Source: Thermodesulfobacteriota bacterium
GTDB taxonomy: Bacteria > Desulfobacterota > BSN033 > UBA1163
Reading direction: 5' to 3'
Assembly (NCBI GenBank): GCA_026415035.1
Contig: JAOAHX010000002.1
Span: 1-64,000, forward strand
Length of the DNA stretch: 64,000 bases
Shown: in pieces, positions 51,879-60,857 of the stretch
Layout of the letters: each line of letters opens with the position of its first letter
How positions within the stretch are numbered: position 1 is the stretch's first letter
Notes under the pieces: generated by a model
The model's database searches: none
What the model was told of the DNA's origin: nothing
What the model saw: the letters and a program-made list of their open reading frames with translations, nothing else
Made by a program: the position numbers and the translations under genes

Positions 51879-51902
51879 TTTTATGGCAAATAATTTTATG
51901 GC
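51879..51902. repeat. Direct repeat TTTTATGGC upstream of kdgK
   Basis: TTTTATGGC occurs at 51879-51887 and again at 51894-51902, 15 bp apart start to start, in the 57-bp gap before the kdgK start on the minus strand (GCCATAAAA twice when read in that direction). It may be a pair of half-sites for a regulator or chance in a short AT-rich gap. Confidence 0.35.
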
Positions 51903-51909
51903 CTCTCCC

Positions 51910-53115
51910 TCAGGTTCCTTTTTTGACCTTCCGCAACACCTCCTTGTAATATTCTTGGTAAACCGGGCATCCGACTTCGACCTGAGATCTCAGCAGGATA
52001 CTGCATCCGCCGCAGGCCGTACAGTAGTTGATCTGGTCAAGATGGCCCGAAAGGATTTTCCTGGCAAAATGGGGGTCGGCGAGGGTCTGCCTGCCGATGC
52101 CCACCAGATCGACCGCCCCCTTTTTCAGGTTTCTCTCAGCCCAGTAGAGGAAGCTCTTTTTTGAGGGATCGGGTTCTTTGAGGTCGTTCTTTCCATCCCT
52201 CAAGTAGCTGTACCCGGATCCGATCACCGGGATCGTCACCGCCTTTTTGACAGCCCCTGCCCAGCCAAAATGTCTGTAAACCCCCTCTGGATAATTCTTC
52301 GTTGGTCTGACGATTTCGGGCGTGAGGGCCGGTATCCCTGCCGAGACATTGAGGAAGTCCATCCCGCAGTCTTCGGCCATCTTTGAAAATCGGAGGGGTT
52401 CGGAGAAGTCTTCGACCACCTCCTCGGGACCAGCGGTTCCAAAACCTCCAGGGATCCCTTCATAAAAAGAGAATCTCATCCCGAGGAGAAACCCATCCCG
52501 GCCGACCTTCGCCTTGATCTTTTCCATGGTCTCTCTGAAGAACCTCGTCCGGTTTTCGAAGCTACCGCCGTAGGGCCCAGGCCTCGTGTTGGCAGGCCGG
52601 ATCATCTCCCCGCAGAGGTACCCATGGCAGTGTTTGAAGTCGACCCCGTCCGCTCCCACCTGTTTGGAGAGGAGGGTGGCCTTGACAAAGGCTTCCCCGA
52701 TCTCCTCAATTTCCCGATCCGTCAAGAGATGGACCGAGGGATCTCCGGTGGGATAGAGGGAGACGACCTTTGAGAAGGCCGCTCCGCTCACGCGACCCGA
52801 ATGGTTGAGCTGGAAGACGATGAGCGTTTCAGGATGGATGGCCCTCATCTCGAGGACAAGTTTTTCCAACCCTTTGGCCGTCTCCTCGGAGATTTTCAAC
52901 TGATTCTTTCGGGCCCGACTCTCATAGGTAAAGGTAAGGGATTCCACCATGAGGATCCCAGGGCCTCCCTCTGCGAGGGTTCGATAACGTTGAAACGTCC
53001 GCTCGGTGGGATTTCCTTCGTCGTCCCCATCGTTACATTCCATGGGTTGATAGACGATCCGGTTGGGGGCCATTCGGTTACCCACCCTCAAGGGTTTAGA
53101 AAGCATCTCTGACAT
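51910..53115 (-). CDS. Old-Yellow-Enzyme-like NADH:flavin oxidoreductase with Fe-S site
   Basis: 401 residues from ATG 53115 (GGAGGAATAAGG upstream; the stop of the flavoprotein gene is in that site). FMN-binding TIM barrel of the OYE/2,4-dienoyl-CoA reductase type: PNRIVYQPMECNDGD near 18, FQLNHSGRVSG near 100, GVDFKHCHGYLCGEMIRPAN near 155, and VDLVGIGRQTLADPHFARKI near 335. After the barrel a Cys cluster CTACGGC plus CPVY about 12 residues on resembles the [4Fe-4S] site of the longer family members, whose FAD/NAD domains are missing here. Partner electron transfer could come from the flavoprotein encoded 2 nt upstream. Confidence 0.9.
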   Translation of the reverse strand: MSEMLSKPLRVGNRMAPNRIVYQPMECNDGDDEGNPTERTFQRYRTLAEGGPGILMVESLTFTYESRARKNQLKISEETAKGLEKLVLEMRAIHPETLIVFQLNHSGRVSGAAFSKVVSLYPTGDPSVHLLTDREIEEIGEAFVKATLLSKQVGADGVDFKHCHGYLCGEMIRPANTRPGPYGGSFENRTRFFRETMEKIKAKVGRDGFLLGMRFSFYEGIPGGFGTAGPEEVVEDFSEPLRFSKMAEDCGMDFLNVSAGIPALTPEIVRPTKNYPEGVYRHFGWAGAVKKAVTIPVIGSGYSYLRDGKNDLKEPDPSKKSFLYWAERNLKKGAVDLVGIGRQTLADPHFARKILSGHLDQINYCTACGGCSILLRSQVEVGCPVYQEYYKEVLRKVKKGT

Positions 53116-53117
53116 CC

Positions 53118-54959
53118 TTATTCCTCCGGCGGAAACCTGAGGTCCACGGGTTTCGCCCTTCTCCATCCCATTTTCCCTGACTGTTTCTGAAGGATGATAT
53201 ATCGCCGCCCTTCCGGATCCCGGGAGGGCAGGGGGTTTAGGTCCTCAAAGCAACGGAAGAAGAGATGGGGGCCCCTGGATTCCCTTCGGAGGAGACAGGC
53301 CCTAAGGATGATCTCTGCCACATCGAGAAGGTTTCTTGTTTCAAGGGCGAAGACCCATCCTCTCTCGTCCCTTTTGATCCCCATCTGTCTCAGCGATCGG
53401 AGGCTTCGCAGCCCCTCCCTCAATCCCGCCTCGGTTCTCACAACGCTGGCATAACGAGAGGCGATCGATTGGATCTCCTTCCGGACCTCCGAGGCCTTTT
53501 CCCCCCGGTCAAGGCCTCTCCATTCCCTGAGGAGGCGGTCGATCTGGGCAGGGTGGATAGGAGGGCGGGTTTGCCTCAAGGCCTCCAGGGAAGCCTCCCG
53601 TCCTGCGATCTTTCCGAAGACCTGGCCGTCGAGGAGGGCATTCCCTCCCGGCCGATTGGCCCCGTGCTGGCCGCCCGCACATTCTCCCGCGGCGAAAAGC
53701 CCCTTTAGCGAGGTCTGCGCCTTTTCTCGGATTTTGACCCCTCCTTGGAAATGTTGAACACAGGGGCCGATTTCGAGGAGCTCTCCGGAGCCGAGATCGA
53801 CGCCATGCTCCCTGAGCCAGTCGATCGATTCGGGATTGATTTCGAGGAGGCGATCGAAAGGCGATCGGTCCCTTGCCAGATCCGACAGGGGCCTCTTCAC
53901 CTCCCTCCGGTACCTCTCCTGCCACTTCGGGTCGAGGTTTCCAAAGGAGAACCCTTCGGGATTCGTTCGGTAGTCGAGGAAGATGCAGTGTCCTTTCTCC
54001 CTCTCTTTGAACATGGCCACATCGATGATGTGGGTGGGCTTCTCAAGAGAGAGGGGCCAACTGGAGCCCTTTTCAAAGATGAGGTTATGAAGGGAAGGCC
54101 GATCCATTGAACCGGGAAGGTACTTCCACAGAAACTCCTCTCCCCTCTCGTTGACGAACCTGGGAACGGCACGCATCAGACTTCCAGAGCAGTTGAGCCG
54201 GGTCTTGAGGGAGGCCGGGCCGATCTGGATGAACTCCATGTTGACCAACTCGGCCCCTGCACGATAGGCCAGGCCGTAGCCATCTCCGGTCATCCCATCG
54301 GGATAAACGTGGATTTGGAAGACTTCGCCCGCTCCTCCTGTGGCGAGGACGGTCGCCTTGCTCGAGATGATCCAGATCCGGTCCTCAAGCCTCTCTCCCT
54401 TTATCTCCTCGTCTATCCCCACGGCCCCGATCACCCTTCCCCGGTATTGGAGGAGTTCCGCGATCATACATCGCTCGATGATCCGGATGTCGGTTGTCGA
54501 GATTTTTCTCACCAGGGCCTCTTCGATGTGATTGGCCGTCCTCGGGCCGGTGTAGCAGGCGCGGGCATAGTCCGAACCGTCGGTGACGAACTGATCGACC
54601 CGACCATCCTCCCGCCTGACGAAGGGAACCCCCAGACGATCCAGATATTCGAAGGCCGACCGGGACTCACGGGCCAAGATCAGGGCAAGATCCCCGTCCG
54701 AGACATATCCTCCCATCCGATAGATGTCTTCGGCATGGTATCGCCAGTTTTCCGGGCCAACGGGTTCGGTATAAGGAAGGGTGGCATGAAAGGCCATGCG
54801 GTCCGAGCAGGCGGTCGCCGTGACCCCCGACTTCCCTAACCTTCCCTTGGTGGCCAGCACGATCCTTCCTCGCTTCAAGGTCTCCTTGGCTTCAAGGGCC
54901 GCCCTGAGGCCTGCGCCTCCTGCACCGATGATGAGGACATCGCATTGGATCTTTTTCAA
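53118..54959 (-). CDS. Fumarate reductase/aspartate oxidase-like FAD protein
   Basis: 613 residues, TTG start with AAGGAG. Dinucleotide-binding IIGAGGAGLRAALEAKETL near 10, ATGGAGEVFQIHVYPDGMTG near 212, RFVNERGEEFLWKY near 265, and FAAGECAGGQHGANRPGGNAL near 427 identify the succinate dehydrogenase/fumarate reductase flavoprotein family. The usual HPT block of the substrate site reads QIGPAS here, and the His for covalent FAD is absent (GKSGVTATA), so a free-FAD enzyme with a different substrate is expected. The catalytic-type Arg of ANRPGG and the His of VQHFQGG remain. The OYE-like gene follows 2 nt after the stop: a two-protein flavin system is likely. Confidence 0.9.
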   Translation of the reverse strand: MKKIQCDVLIIGAGGAGLRAALEAKETLKRGRIVLATKGRLGKSGVTATACSDRMAFHATLPYTEPVGPENWRYHAEDIYRMGGYVSDGDLALILARESRSAFEYLDRLGVPFVRREDGRVDQFVTDGSDYARACYTGPRTANHIEEALVRKISTTDIRIIERCMIAELLQYRGRVIGAVGIDEEIKGERLEDRIWIISSKATVLATGGAGEVFQIHVYPDGMTGDGYGLAYRAGAELVNMEFIQIGPASLKTRLNCSGSLMRAVPRFVNERGEEFLWKYLPGSMDRPSLHNLIFEKGSSWPLSLEKPTHIIDVAMFKEREKGHCIFLDYRTNPEGFSFGNLDPKWQERYRREVKRPLSDLARDRSPFDRLLEINPESIDWLREHGVDLGSGELLEIGPCVQHFQGGVKIREKAQTSLKGLFAAGECAGGQHGANRPGGNALLDGQVFGKIAGREASLEALRQTRPPIHPAQIDRLLREWRGLDRGEKASEVRKEIQSIASRYASVVRTEAGLREGLRSLRSLRQMGIKRDERGWVFALETRNLLDVAEIILRACLLRRESRGPHLFFRCFEDLNPLPSRDPEGRRYIILQKQSGKMGWRRAKPVDLRFPPEE

Positions 54960-54990
54960 TCCTGGCTCCTTGGTTGAGAACGTCTCACCC

Positions 54991-56079
54991 CTAAGGTGAC
55001 AAGACCACCTTGACCGCCTGCCTCTCCTTCATGGCGTAGAGGGCTTCGTTGGCCCGGGCCAGGGGATAGACGTGGGTGATGAGATTTTTAAACTCCTCCT
55101 TTCGGTTCAGGATGAGCTGGATGGCCATGTGGGTGTGTCGGACATCGCTCGTCCAGATCCCCTGCAACCGGAGGTTCTTCCGGTTGAGATCGTGAAAGCA
55201 ATCGAGCTCGATGGTCCCGTGGGGTTCGCCGAAGCCCGCGGAGACACAGGTCCCTCCGTTCCGGACCAGAGTGATGCACTCCCTGACCGCCCCGGGCTCG
55301 CCCGCCATCTCGAAGGCGACATCCACCCCCCGGCCATGGGTGAGCTCCAGGATGGCCTCCTTTCGTTCGGCCGGGTTGATTTGAAAACGGTTGAGGGTGT
55401 GGGTTGCCCCGAACCGTCGGGCCATTTTTAATCGTTCTTCTGTGCCTCCGATGACGACGATCGGAGAGGCCCCGGAGGATTTCGAAAAGGCGACCATGAA
55501 GATCCCCAGGGGGCCCGCCCCTTGGACGAGGACCGAATCGCCGGATTCCAAACCTGAGAGATCAAGGGCATGGGCGGCCGTGGCCCCAGAGCATGAGGCG
55601 GGGACCAGGGTGGCAGGTTCGATCTCCATTTCGATCTTAAAAAAGTCCGTCTCCTTGACGAGGAGGAGGTACTCGGCATAATTTCCGGTCAAAAAGGGAG
55701 GCTCCGAGCAGGTGGTGTGGATGCCGTAGACCCACCGATGGGGGCAGAGGGAAGGCATCCGTTTCACCCGGCAGAAATAGCAGTGGCCGCAGGTGACCCC
55801 TCGGTTCCAGAGGACCTTGTCTCCCTTCTTCAGGGGGATCCCATGGACGTCTCTCTTCTCTCCCTTGAGGTCGACAATCTCCCCCGCCCCTTCGTGGCCG
55901 AGGATGATCGGAAGTCGGGTCCGGGGGTCTCTCCCTTCCCACATATGGACATCGGAACCGCACACACCCGCCGCCTCGACCTTGACCAAGACCTCCCCCT
56001 CCTTCAAGGCGGGGATGGGAAAGCTTCGGAGCTCCAAGGGGTGGTTGAATTGGGTTAATACCGCAGCCCGGGATTCCAT
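54991..56079 (-). CDS. Zinc-binding alcohol dehydrogenase
   Basis: 362 residues. Catalytic zinc: Cys in AAGVCGSDVHMWEGRD near 38 and ILGHEGAGEIVDL near 59. Structural zinc cluster TCGHCYFCRVKRMPSLC near 95. NAD-binding VQGAGPLGIFMVAFSKSSGA near 186. The Trp/Arg-rich middle (KVLWNRGVTCGHC) resembles MDR enzymes acting on sugars, phosphonates or aromatic alcohols; the substrate is unknown. The ATG directly abuts the cupin stop (TAGATG), so the two are coupled. Second zinc dehydrogenase of the cluster and distinct from the one at 47732. Confidence 0.92.
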   Translation of the reverse strand: MESRAAVLTQFNHPLELRSFPIPALKEGEVLVKVEAAGVCGSDVHMWEGRDPRTRLPIILGHEGAGEIVDLKGEKRDVHGIPLKKGDKVLWNRGVTCGHCYFCRVKRMPSLCPHRWVYGIHTTCSEPPFLTGNYAEYLLLVKETDFFKIEMEIEPATLVPASCSGATAAHALDLSGLESGDSVLVQGAGPLGIFMVAFSKSSGASPIVVIGGTEERLKMARRFGATHTLNRFQINPAERKEAILELTHGRGVDVAFEMAGEPGAVRECITLVRNGGTCVSAGFGEPHGTIELDCFHDLNRKNLRLQGIWTSDVRHTHMAIQLILNRKEEFKNLITHVYPLARANEALYAMKERQAVKVVLSP

Positions 56080-56454
56080 CTATTTCAATCTCCCCGACAG
56101 TTCTTCGGACCAGTGATCCATGATCCCCGCAGGAGCATAGATGAAGACCAGATGGATCTCTTCCTTTCCGGTGTTCTGGAGGAGGTGTTCGGTATGGGGC
56201 TCGATGTAGAGGGCATTGAAGGCTCTCACCTCTTCCTCCCGATCTCCCATCTTCAGCCGGCCGGTGCCTTTCAAGATGAGGTAACACTCTTCGTTCGCAT
56301 GGGTGTGAAGCGGAATCCTTCCTTCCGGTTCGATGACCACGTAACCCAGCGTAAAATTCTTCGTGGGCAATCGATCTTCCCCCGTCAGGACCTTCGTCGT
56401 TCTGCCAGCAGGGAATCGGACCCCCTCGATCTCGTTCATTCGGAGGAGCTTCAA
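56080..56454 (-). CDS. Cupin domain protein
   Basis: 124 residues from a TTG start that abuts the Gfo/Idh stop; AGGAGGG lies just upstream. Single cupin: GRIPLHTHANEECYLILKGTGR near 45 (the HxHxxxxE metal site) and ALYIEPHTEHLLQNTGKEE near 83 (third His). A small metal-binding beta barrel that may be an isomerase, a dioxygenase-like enzyme or a sugar-acid binding accessory. Placed between an oxidoreductase and an alcohol dehydrogenase gene in the acid catabolic series; reaction unknown. Confidence 0.88.
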   Translation of the reverse strand: MKLLRMNEIEGVRFPAGRTTKVLTGEDRLPTKNFTLGYVVIEPEGRIPLHTHANEECYLILKGTGRLKMGDREEEVRAFNALYIEPHTEHLLQNTGKEEIHLVFIYAPAGIMDHWSEELSGRLK

Positions 56455-57630
56455 TCAACCCTCCTCTTTCCCTACCAAATCGACTCGCCTCCCGGTTTCG
56501 GCGGAGAGGTAGGCGGCATAGATCACCTCGACGGTCTCGTAGGCCAAGTCCAGGCCTGAAATCGGCTCGCGATCTTCCAGAATGGCGTAGACGAAATCTT
56601 CCATCTCCTGGGGATAGCCCCTCATCCAGTCCTCATCGGGCGAGGGAAACTGCCATCCGGCCTTCGTCTCCACCTTCTCGGTGATGTATTCGGAACCGAA
56701 GATATTTCCATCCGGGGCATAGACGACCAGGCTGTTATTCGGATTGATGTTGATCTGGGCCACGGCATTGGAGAGGTAGACCGCCATCAGATTCTTCACC
56801 CCCCCGAGGCTCACATCGGTCGAAAGGATGGTCGCCTTGGAGCCGTCCTCGAAGGTGAGGATCGCGCTGGCCCAATCCTCTACATCGATCCAGGAATCGA
56901 CCATCCATTTTTTGGGCTCCTTCTTGAAGGCCTCCATTCGGGTCAGGTAACCGACATCGCCCAGGACGGACTTGACCCGGATGGGCTTTCCCCCTTTCAG
57001 GAGGCCTTCGTAATGTTTGAGGTGGAGGACCGCCCCGATGGGATGGGAACCTAACCGCATGAGGGATCCGCCGCCGGAGGTGATCCATTGGCGGGAATAG
57101 ACCGCATGCGAACCGGAATGGCTCTCCTCTGCCCGGATATCGAGAACCGTCCCTCCGCAGGCCTTCATCAGGCTTTTGAGCTTCGCCACCGGAGGGGCGT
57201 AGACGAAGTTCTCGGCATAACCGAATTTGACCTTATTTCGCCTGACCGCCTCGACCACCGCGGAGGCATTCTTCAGGGCTTCTTCCATCATCGTCTTTTT
57301 GGGAATCGATCCCTCTCCAAAGTATCCGGTCAAGGGCTTTTCGCAGAGGATATGCTTGCCCGCCTGGGCAGCCTCGATGGCGATGGTGTGATGGAGATTG
57401 GTCGTCACGCAGAGATCGACGGCCTGGATCTCCTTCCGTTCGAGCATCCGACGGTAGTCCGTGAAGACCTGCGGAATATGGAAGCGTTTTGCAAAGGCCT
57501 CGGCGTTTTCGAGGCTTTTGGAGCAGACCGCCAGGATGTCCACCTTCAGCCCTCTCAGCTTTTCAAGGGCCCGCACGTGAAGATCGGCCGCAAATTTAGA
57601 GCCCACGATTCCGATTCCAACCCTTTCCAT
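56455..57630 (-). CDS. Gfo/Idh/MocA family oxidoreductase
   Basis: 391 residues; ATG with AAGGAGG. NAD(P)-binding GIGIVGSKFAADLHVRALEK near 5, AVCSKSLENAEAFAKRF near 35, and HILCEKPLTGYFGEG near 94 (the EKP motif with catalytic Lys). The C-terminal beta-sheet domain carries the substrate His-type segment (AEESHSGSHAVYSRQW near 170). These enzymes oxidise sugars, inositols and sugar acids at a hydroxyl. Downstream of the TctABC-type transporter and beside the cupin, it likely acts early on the imported substrate. Confidence 0.93.
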   Translation of the reverse strand: MERVGIGIVGSKFAADLHVRALEKLRGLKVDILAVCSKSLENAEAFAKRFHIPQVFTDYRRMLERKEIQAVDLCVTTNLHHTIAIEAAQAGKHILCEKPLTGYFGEGSIPKKTMMEEALKNASAVVEAVRRNKVKFGYAENFVYAPPVAKLKSLMKACGGTVLDIRAEESHSGSHAVYSRQWITSGGGSLMRLGSHPIGAVLHLKHYEGLLKGGKPIRVKSVLGDVGYLTRMEAFKKEPKKWMVDSWIDVEDWASAILTFEDGSKATILSTDVSLGGVKNLMAVYLSNAVAQININPNNSLVVYAPDGNIFGSEYITEKVETKAGWQFPSPDEDWMRGYPQEMEDFVYAILEDREPISGLDLAYETVEVIYAAYLSAETGRRVDLVGKEEG

Positions 57631-57659
57631 GAAAAACCTCCTTCGGTCGTTTCTCCTCT

Positions 57660-59216
57660 CTATTTCTCCCTTTCCGCCCCCTTCTTGCGAGGGAAGTCCT
57701 TTCCAATTTTAAGCCAGAGGAGGCGACCTCCCTCCTTGAGGGCGCGTCTCAAGGGATGGATGCTGAGCAAGATGGACGAGAGCGTGATCACCCAGAGGAC
57801 CAGACAGATCGGTCGGGTGAAAAAGGGAATGAGATCGCCATCGGTCAGGACGAGGCCCCGGCGGAGGTTTTTGTCGAGGAGGTCGCCCAAGATGATTCCC
57901 AAGACCAGCGGTGCCATCGGATATCTCATGCGACGGAGGATATATCCCAGGATCCCGAAACCGACCATCACCCATATGTCGAAGATGCGGTTCGTGATGG
58001 CATAGGACCCGACCGCACATAGCACAAAGACGATGGGCATGAGACGGGTCCTCGGAATGGCCAGCACCTTGAGGAGGATTTTTGTAAGTCCCACGCCATA
58101 GATGAGGATGGCCAGGGTGGCGAAGAAGACCATGGCCACCACCTGGTAGACGAACTGGGGGGACTCCACCATGATCAACGGGCCAGGCCGGAGGCCATGG
58201 ATGAACATGGCGGCCAGGAGGACCGCGGCCGGGGCTGATCCAGGGATGGCCAAGGTGAGTGCTGGGATGATGGCCCCGGGCACGACGGCATTGTTACCGG
58301 TCTCGGCCGCCATCAGCCCTTCCAAAGACCCTTTTCCGAACTTCTCTCGTTCCTTGCTCTTCCGCCGGGCAGCGGCATAGGAGACCCATGCCCCGATATC
58401 CTCCCCGACCCCGGGGATGATCCCGATGAAGGTCCCGATCAGGCCGCTCCGGATGATCGTGCGCCAGTATCGGAGGACATCGCCGAGCTTTGGCAGGATG
58501 CTGTCTTTGGGAGCGGCGGCCACTTTGGCCGGGGGGTTATACATCACGTTCAAGACCTCGGAAAAACCAAAGGCGCCCACCATGGCCGGGATGAGGGCAA
58601 AGCCACCCAAGAGCTCGGTCGTGCCATAGGTGAAACGCTCATAGGCATGAATGCCCTCCTGTCCGACCATGGCCACGAGAAGCCCTAAAAAGCCGGCGAT
58701 CCAACCTTTGATCGGGTCCTCGAGGGCAGTCAGGTGGCCGGAGATCACGATCCCGAAGATGGCCAGCCAGAAGAATTCGAAGGATTGAAATTTCAAAGCG
58801 TAATTCCCCAGCCAGGGGGCGATGGTGGCCAGGAAAAACATCCCGATGAGGCTTCCGAGAACCGAACCGGTCGTGGCCACCCCCATCGCCCGACCCGCCA
58901 ATCCCTGCATCGCCAGGGGAAAGCCATCCAGTGTCGTGGCCGCATTGGCCGGGGTTCCGGGGATGTTGATGAGGATGGCGGTCCGACTCCCCCCATAGAT
59001 GGCTCCCACATAGACGCAGATGAGGACCAGGATGGCGAGGTTTGCCGGAAGCTTGTAAGTCAGGGTCGTGATAAGGGCGATGCCCATGGTGGCCGTCAGC
59101 CCTGGAAGGGCGCCGATGAGGATTCCGAGGAGGGTGGCCCAGGCGATGTGCAGGAGTGCCGCAGGGGTTATAAATCCAGCGATCGCATTCAGGAAATTGA
59201 CCAAGTTATCGATCAT
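57660..59216 (-). CDS. tctA: Tripartite tricarboxylate transporter large permease TctA
   Basis: 518 residues with about eleven or twelve membrane helices. The TctA signature GALPGLTATMGIALITTLTY near 38, YVGAIYGGSRTAILINIPGTPAN near 68 (split here only by naming: GGSRTAILINIPGTP), and GIIPGVGEDIGAWVSYAAARR near 265 are present. It forms the channel of TTT-type secondary transporters that import tricarboxylates or other organic acids with Na or H. TctB and a TctC binding protein are encoded upstream on the same strand. Inner membrane. Confidence 0.95.
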   Translation of the reverse strand: MIDNLVNFLNAIAGFITPAALLHIAWATLLGILIGALPGLTATMGIALITTLTYKLPANLAILVLICVYVGAIYGGSRTAILINIPGTPANAATTLDGFPLAMQGLAGRAMGVATTGSVLGSLIGMFFLATIAPWLGNYALKFQSFEFFWLAIFGIVISGHLTALEDPIKGWIAGFLGLLVAMVGQEGIHAYERFTYGTTELLGGFALIPAMVGAFGFSEVLNVMYNPPAKVAAAPKDSILPKLGDVLRYWRTIIRSGLIGTFIGIIPGVGEDIGAWVSYAAARRKSKEREKFGKGSLEGLMAAETGNNAVVPGAIIPALTLAIPGSAPAAVLLAAMFIHGLRPGPLIMVESPQFVYQVVAMVFFATLAILIYGVGLTKILLKVLAIPRTRLMPIVFVLCAVGSYAITNRIFDIWVMVGFGILGYILRRMRYPMAPLVLGIILGDLLDKNLRRGLVLTDGDLIPFFTRPICLVLWVITLSSILLSIHPLRRALKEGGRLLWLKIGKDFPRKKGAEREK

Positions 59217-59240
59217 CGGCGTCGAACCCTTTTGCCAACC

Positions 59241-59741
59241 TCACGGCAGAGATACCAGAAAGAGGCGCTCGAAGATCAAGGTGATGGCGATGGATGAAAG
59301 GGTGGCGATGGCCAGGGCCGAAAAGAGGGTCCTCCCCTTTCTCCCGGCGTTGCCAACAGGCTCCCATTCGAAGAGGAGGATGAAGGTGAAGATGAAGAGT
59401 CCTGTGGCCAGAGGGTAAGGGAGCCTCCCGATCAATAGGAGGGCATAGATCAGGCTCAGGAGGCCGGTCAGGAGAAGACGTTTGTTCTCGGGAGCCTTCA
59501 ATGTCTGTGATAAGCCCCGCATCGAAATGCTCAGACGATGTCCCCCCCTCAAGGCGGACCGCAAGGTTAAAACGGCCCCAAAGACGAAGAGGACCGATGC
59601 GAGAAAGGAGGGCACCAATCCTGGAACGCTCAAGGGGTGAACCTTCAGGTGTTCCAGCCGAGGCATCCGGCCGGCCTCAATGATCACATAGAGGCTTAGG
59701 CCCATCAGCAACAAACCTGTCACGAAGTCGGCCTTTGGCAT
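59241..59741 (-). CDS. tctB: Tripartite tricarboxylate transporter small permease TctB
   Basis: 166 residues from ATG 59741. Four membrane helices: DFVTGLLLMGLSLYVIIEAG near 5, SVPGLVPSFLASVLFVFGA near 38, and two in the second half (LLLTGLLSLIYALLLIG; TLFSALAIATLSSIAITL). The VPGLVPSF segment is typical of TctB. It pairs with TctA (24 nt downstream). The longer frame to 59801 lacks a convincing start and would overlap the hairpin after tctC. Confidence 0.88.
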   Translation of the reverse strand: MPKADFVTGLLLMGLSLYVIIEAGRMPRLEHLKVHPLSVPGLVPSFLASVLFVFGAVLTLRSALRGGHRLSISMRGLSQTLKAPENKRLLLTGLLSLIYALLLIGRLPYPLATGLFIFTFILLFEWEPVGNAGRKGRTLFSALAIATLSSIAITLIFERLFLVSLP

Positions 59742-59771
59742 CTCGATCCTAACCCCCTGATTGTGAAAGAG

Positions 59772-59809
59772 AGGAAGGGGCGAGGATCCGGAGAAACCCA
59801 CCCCTTCCT
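59772..59809 (-). repeat. Hairpin between tctC and tctB
   Basis: AGGAAGGGG (59772-59780) and CCCCTTCCT (59801-59809) are perfect 9-bp arms with a 20-nt loop, 10 nt past the tctC stop. No T-run follows. Such stable hairpins after a binding-protein gene often protect that part of the message so that more binding protein than permease is made. Confidence 0.55.
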
Positions 59810-59819
59810 TTTCCCGAAA

Positions 59820-60827
59820 TCAGGGCCTTGGCATGCCCACCTCGTCCGGCCTGATCTTGGCCTTTCCTCCGTCGTAGAGGCCCCAGGCCGCATTGACGAT
59901 GGATGGCCAGGCCTTTTTAAGGGCCTCTTCTCCATAGAAGGGGGCGACGATCTGACCTCGAAGCCGCGCAAATTCCCTCAACGATTTCGAGTGGGCCACC
60001 TTCTCCCGCCACACCTTGTTCATGGTCTCCACCACTTCCTTGGGGGCGCATTTCGGAATCCAGATGCCGAAGTAGATGGGGTCGGCCGCCACCTTGGGAA
60101 GCCATTTCGTTGCGGAAGGGACGGTTCCGTATCCATCGATCACCAGGTCTTCCGGGGTGAGGGAAGCCAAGGGTCGGAGCTTTTTGGCCCGGATCATCTC
60201 GATCTGTTCGCTGAGCAACTGCGTGGTGGCTATGGTCTCTCCTCCCACCGTGGCGATCACGGCAGGCGCGCCCCCGTCATAGCTGACCAGCTTGTAGTCT
60301 CCTCCGTTGGCTCGCTTGATGGCCTCGATGGCGGAGTGACCGGCCGAGGGAATTCCCGCGATCCCCACGGAGATCTTTTTGGGATCTTTCTTCATGAGGT
60401 CGAGAAATTCGGCAAAGTCTTTGATCGGTGCATTGGGATTAACAGAGACCAAGGTCGCATTGGCGCTGTTGAGATAGACATGCCAGTCCTGGACTTTGGT
60501 CTCAAGGGTACCGGTGATGATGTAAGTTCCCAGGTCCTTGATCGCTCCAGAGGCCCAGGTATAGCCATCGCAGGGGGCGTCGAGGACGCTCTTCGTTCCG
60601 ATGGCGCCTCCCCCTCCGGGCTGATTCACCACGACGATCTTCTGTCCCAGGGCCTCTTCGAGGTCCCCGACGATGGAACGGACCGCTTGGTCTGTGGACC
60701 CTCCTGCTCCCCAGGGGACAATGATCCGGATCGGTTTGGTCGGTTTCCAGTCTTGGGCAGAGACCCCACCGAATCCGGCCATGACCCCGAGGATGATCAA
60801 CCCGATGACCCACATCTTCCTTCTCAT
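59820..60827 (-). CDS. tctC: Tripartite tricarboxylate transporter binding protein TctC
   Basis: 335 residues. The signal peptide (MRRKMWVIGLIILGVMAGFG) ends near VSAQ. The Bug/TctC family pattern follows: PTKPIRIIVPWGAGGSTDQA near 30, VVVNQPGGGGAIGTKSVL near 65, GIPSAGHSAIEAIKRANGG near 150, and KTLEDL-like LKPLASLTPEDL near 215. Periplasmic receptor that binds a carboxylate and passes it to TctA/B, whose genes lie just downstream. One of two TctC genes in this cluster (the other begins outside the window end). Confidence 0.93.
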   Translation of the reverse strand: MRRKMWVIGLIILGVMAGFGGVSAQDWKPTKPIRIIVPWGAGGSTDQAVRSIVGDLEEALGQKIVVVNQPGGGGAIGTKSVLDAPCDGYTWASGAIKDLGTYIITGTLETKVQDWHVYLNSANATLVSVNPNAPIKDFAEFLDLMKKDPKKISVGIAGIPSAGHSAIEAIKRANGGDYKLVSYDGGAPAVIATVGGETIATTQLLSEQIEMIRAKKLRPLASLTPEDLVIDGYGTVPSATKWLPKVAADPIYFGIWIPKCAPKEVVETMNKVWREKVAHSKSLREFARLRGQIVAPFYGEEALKKAWPSIVNAAWGLYDGGKAKIRPDEVGMPRP

Positions 60828-60857
60828 CCTTTGTTCCTCCTTTCCTCCTTAAGATTT

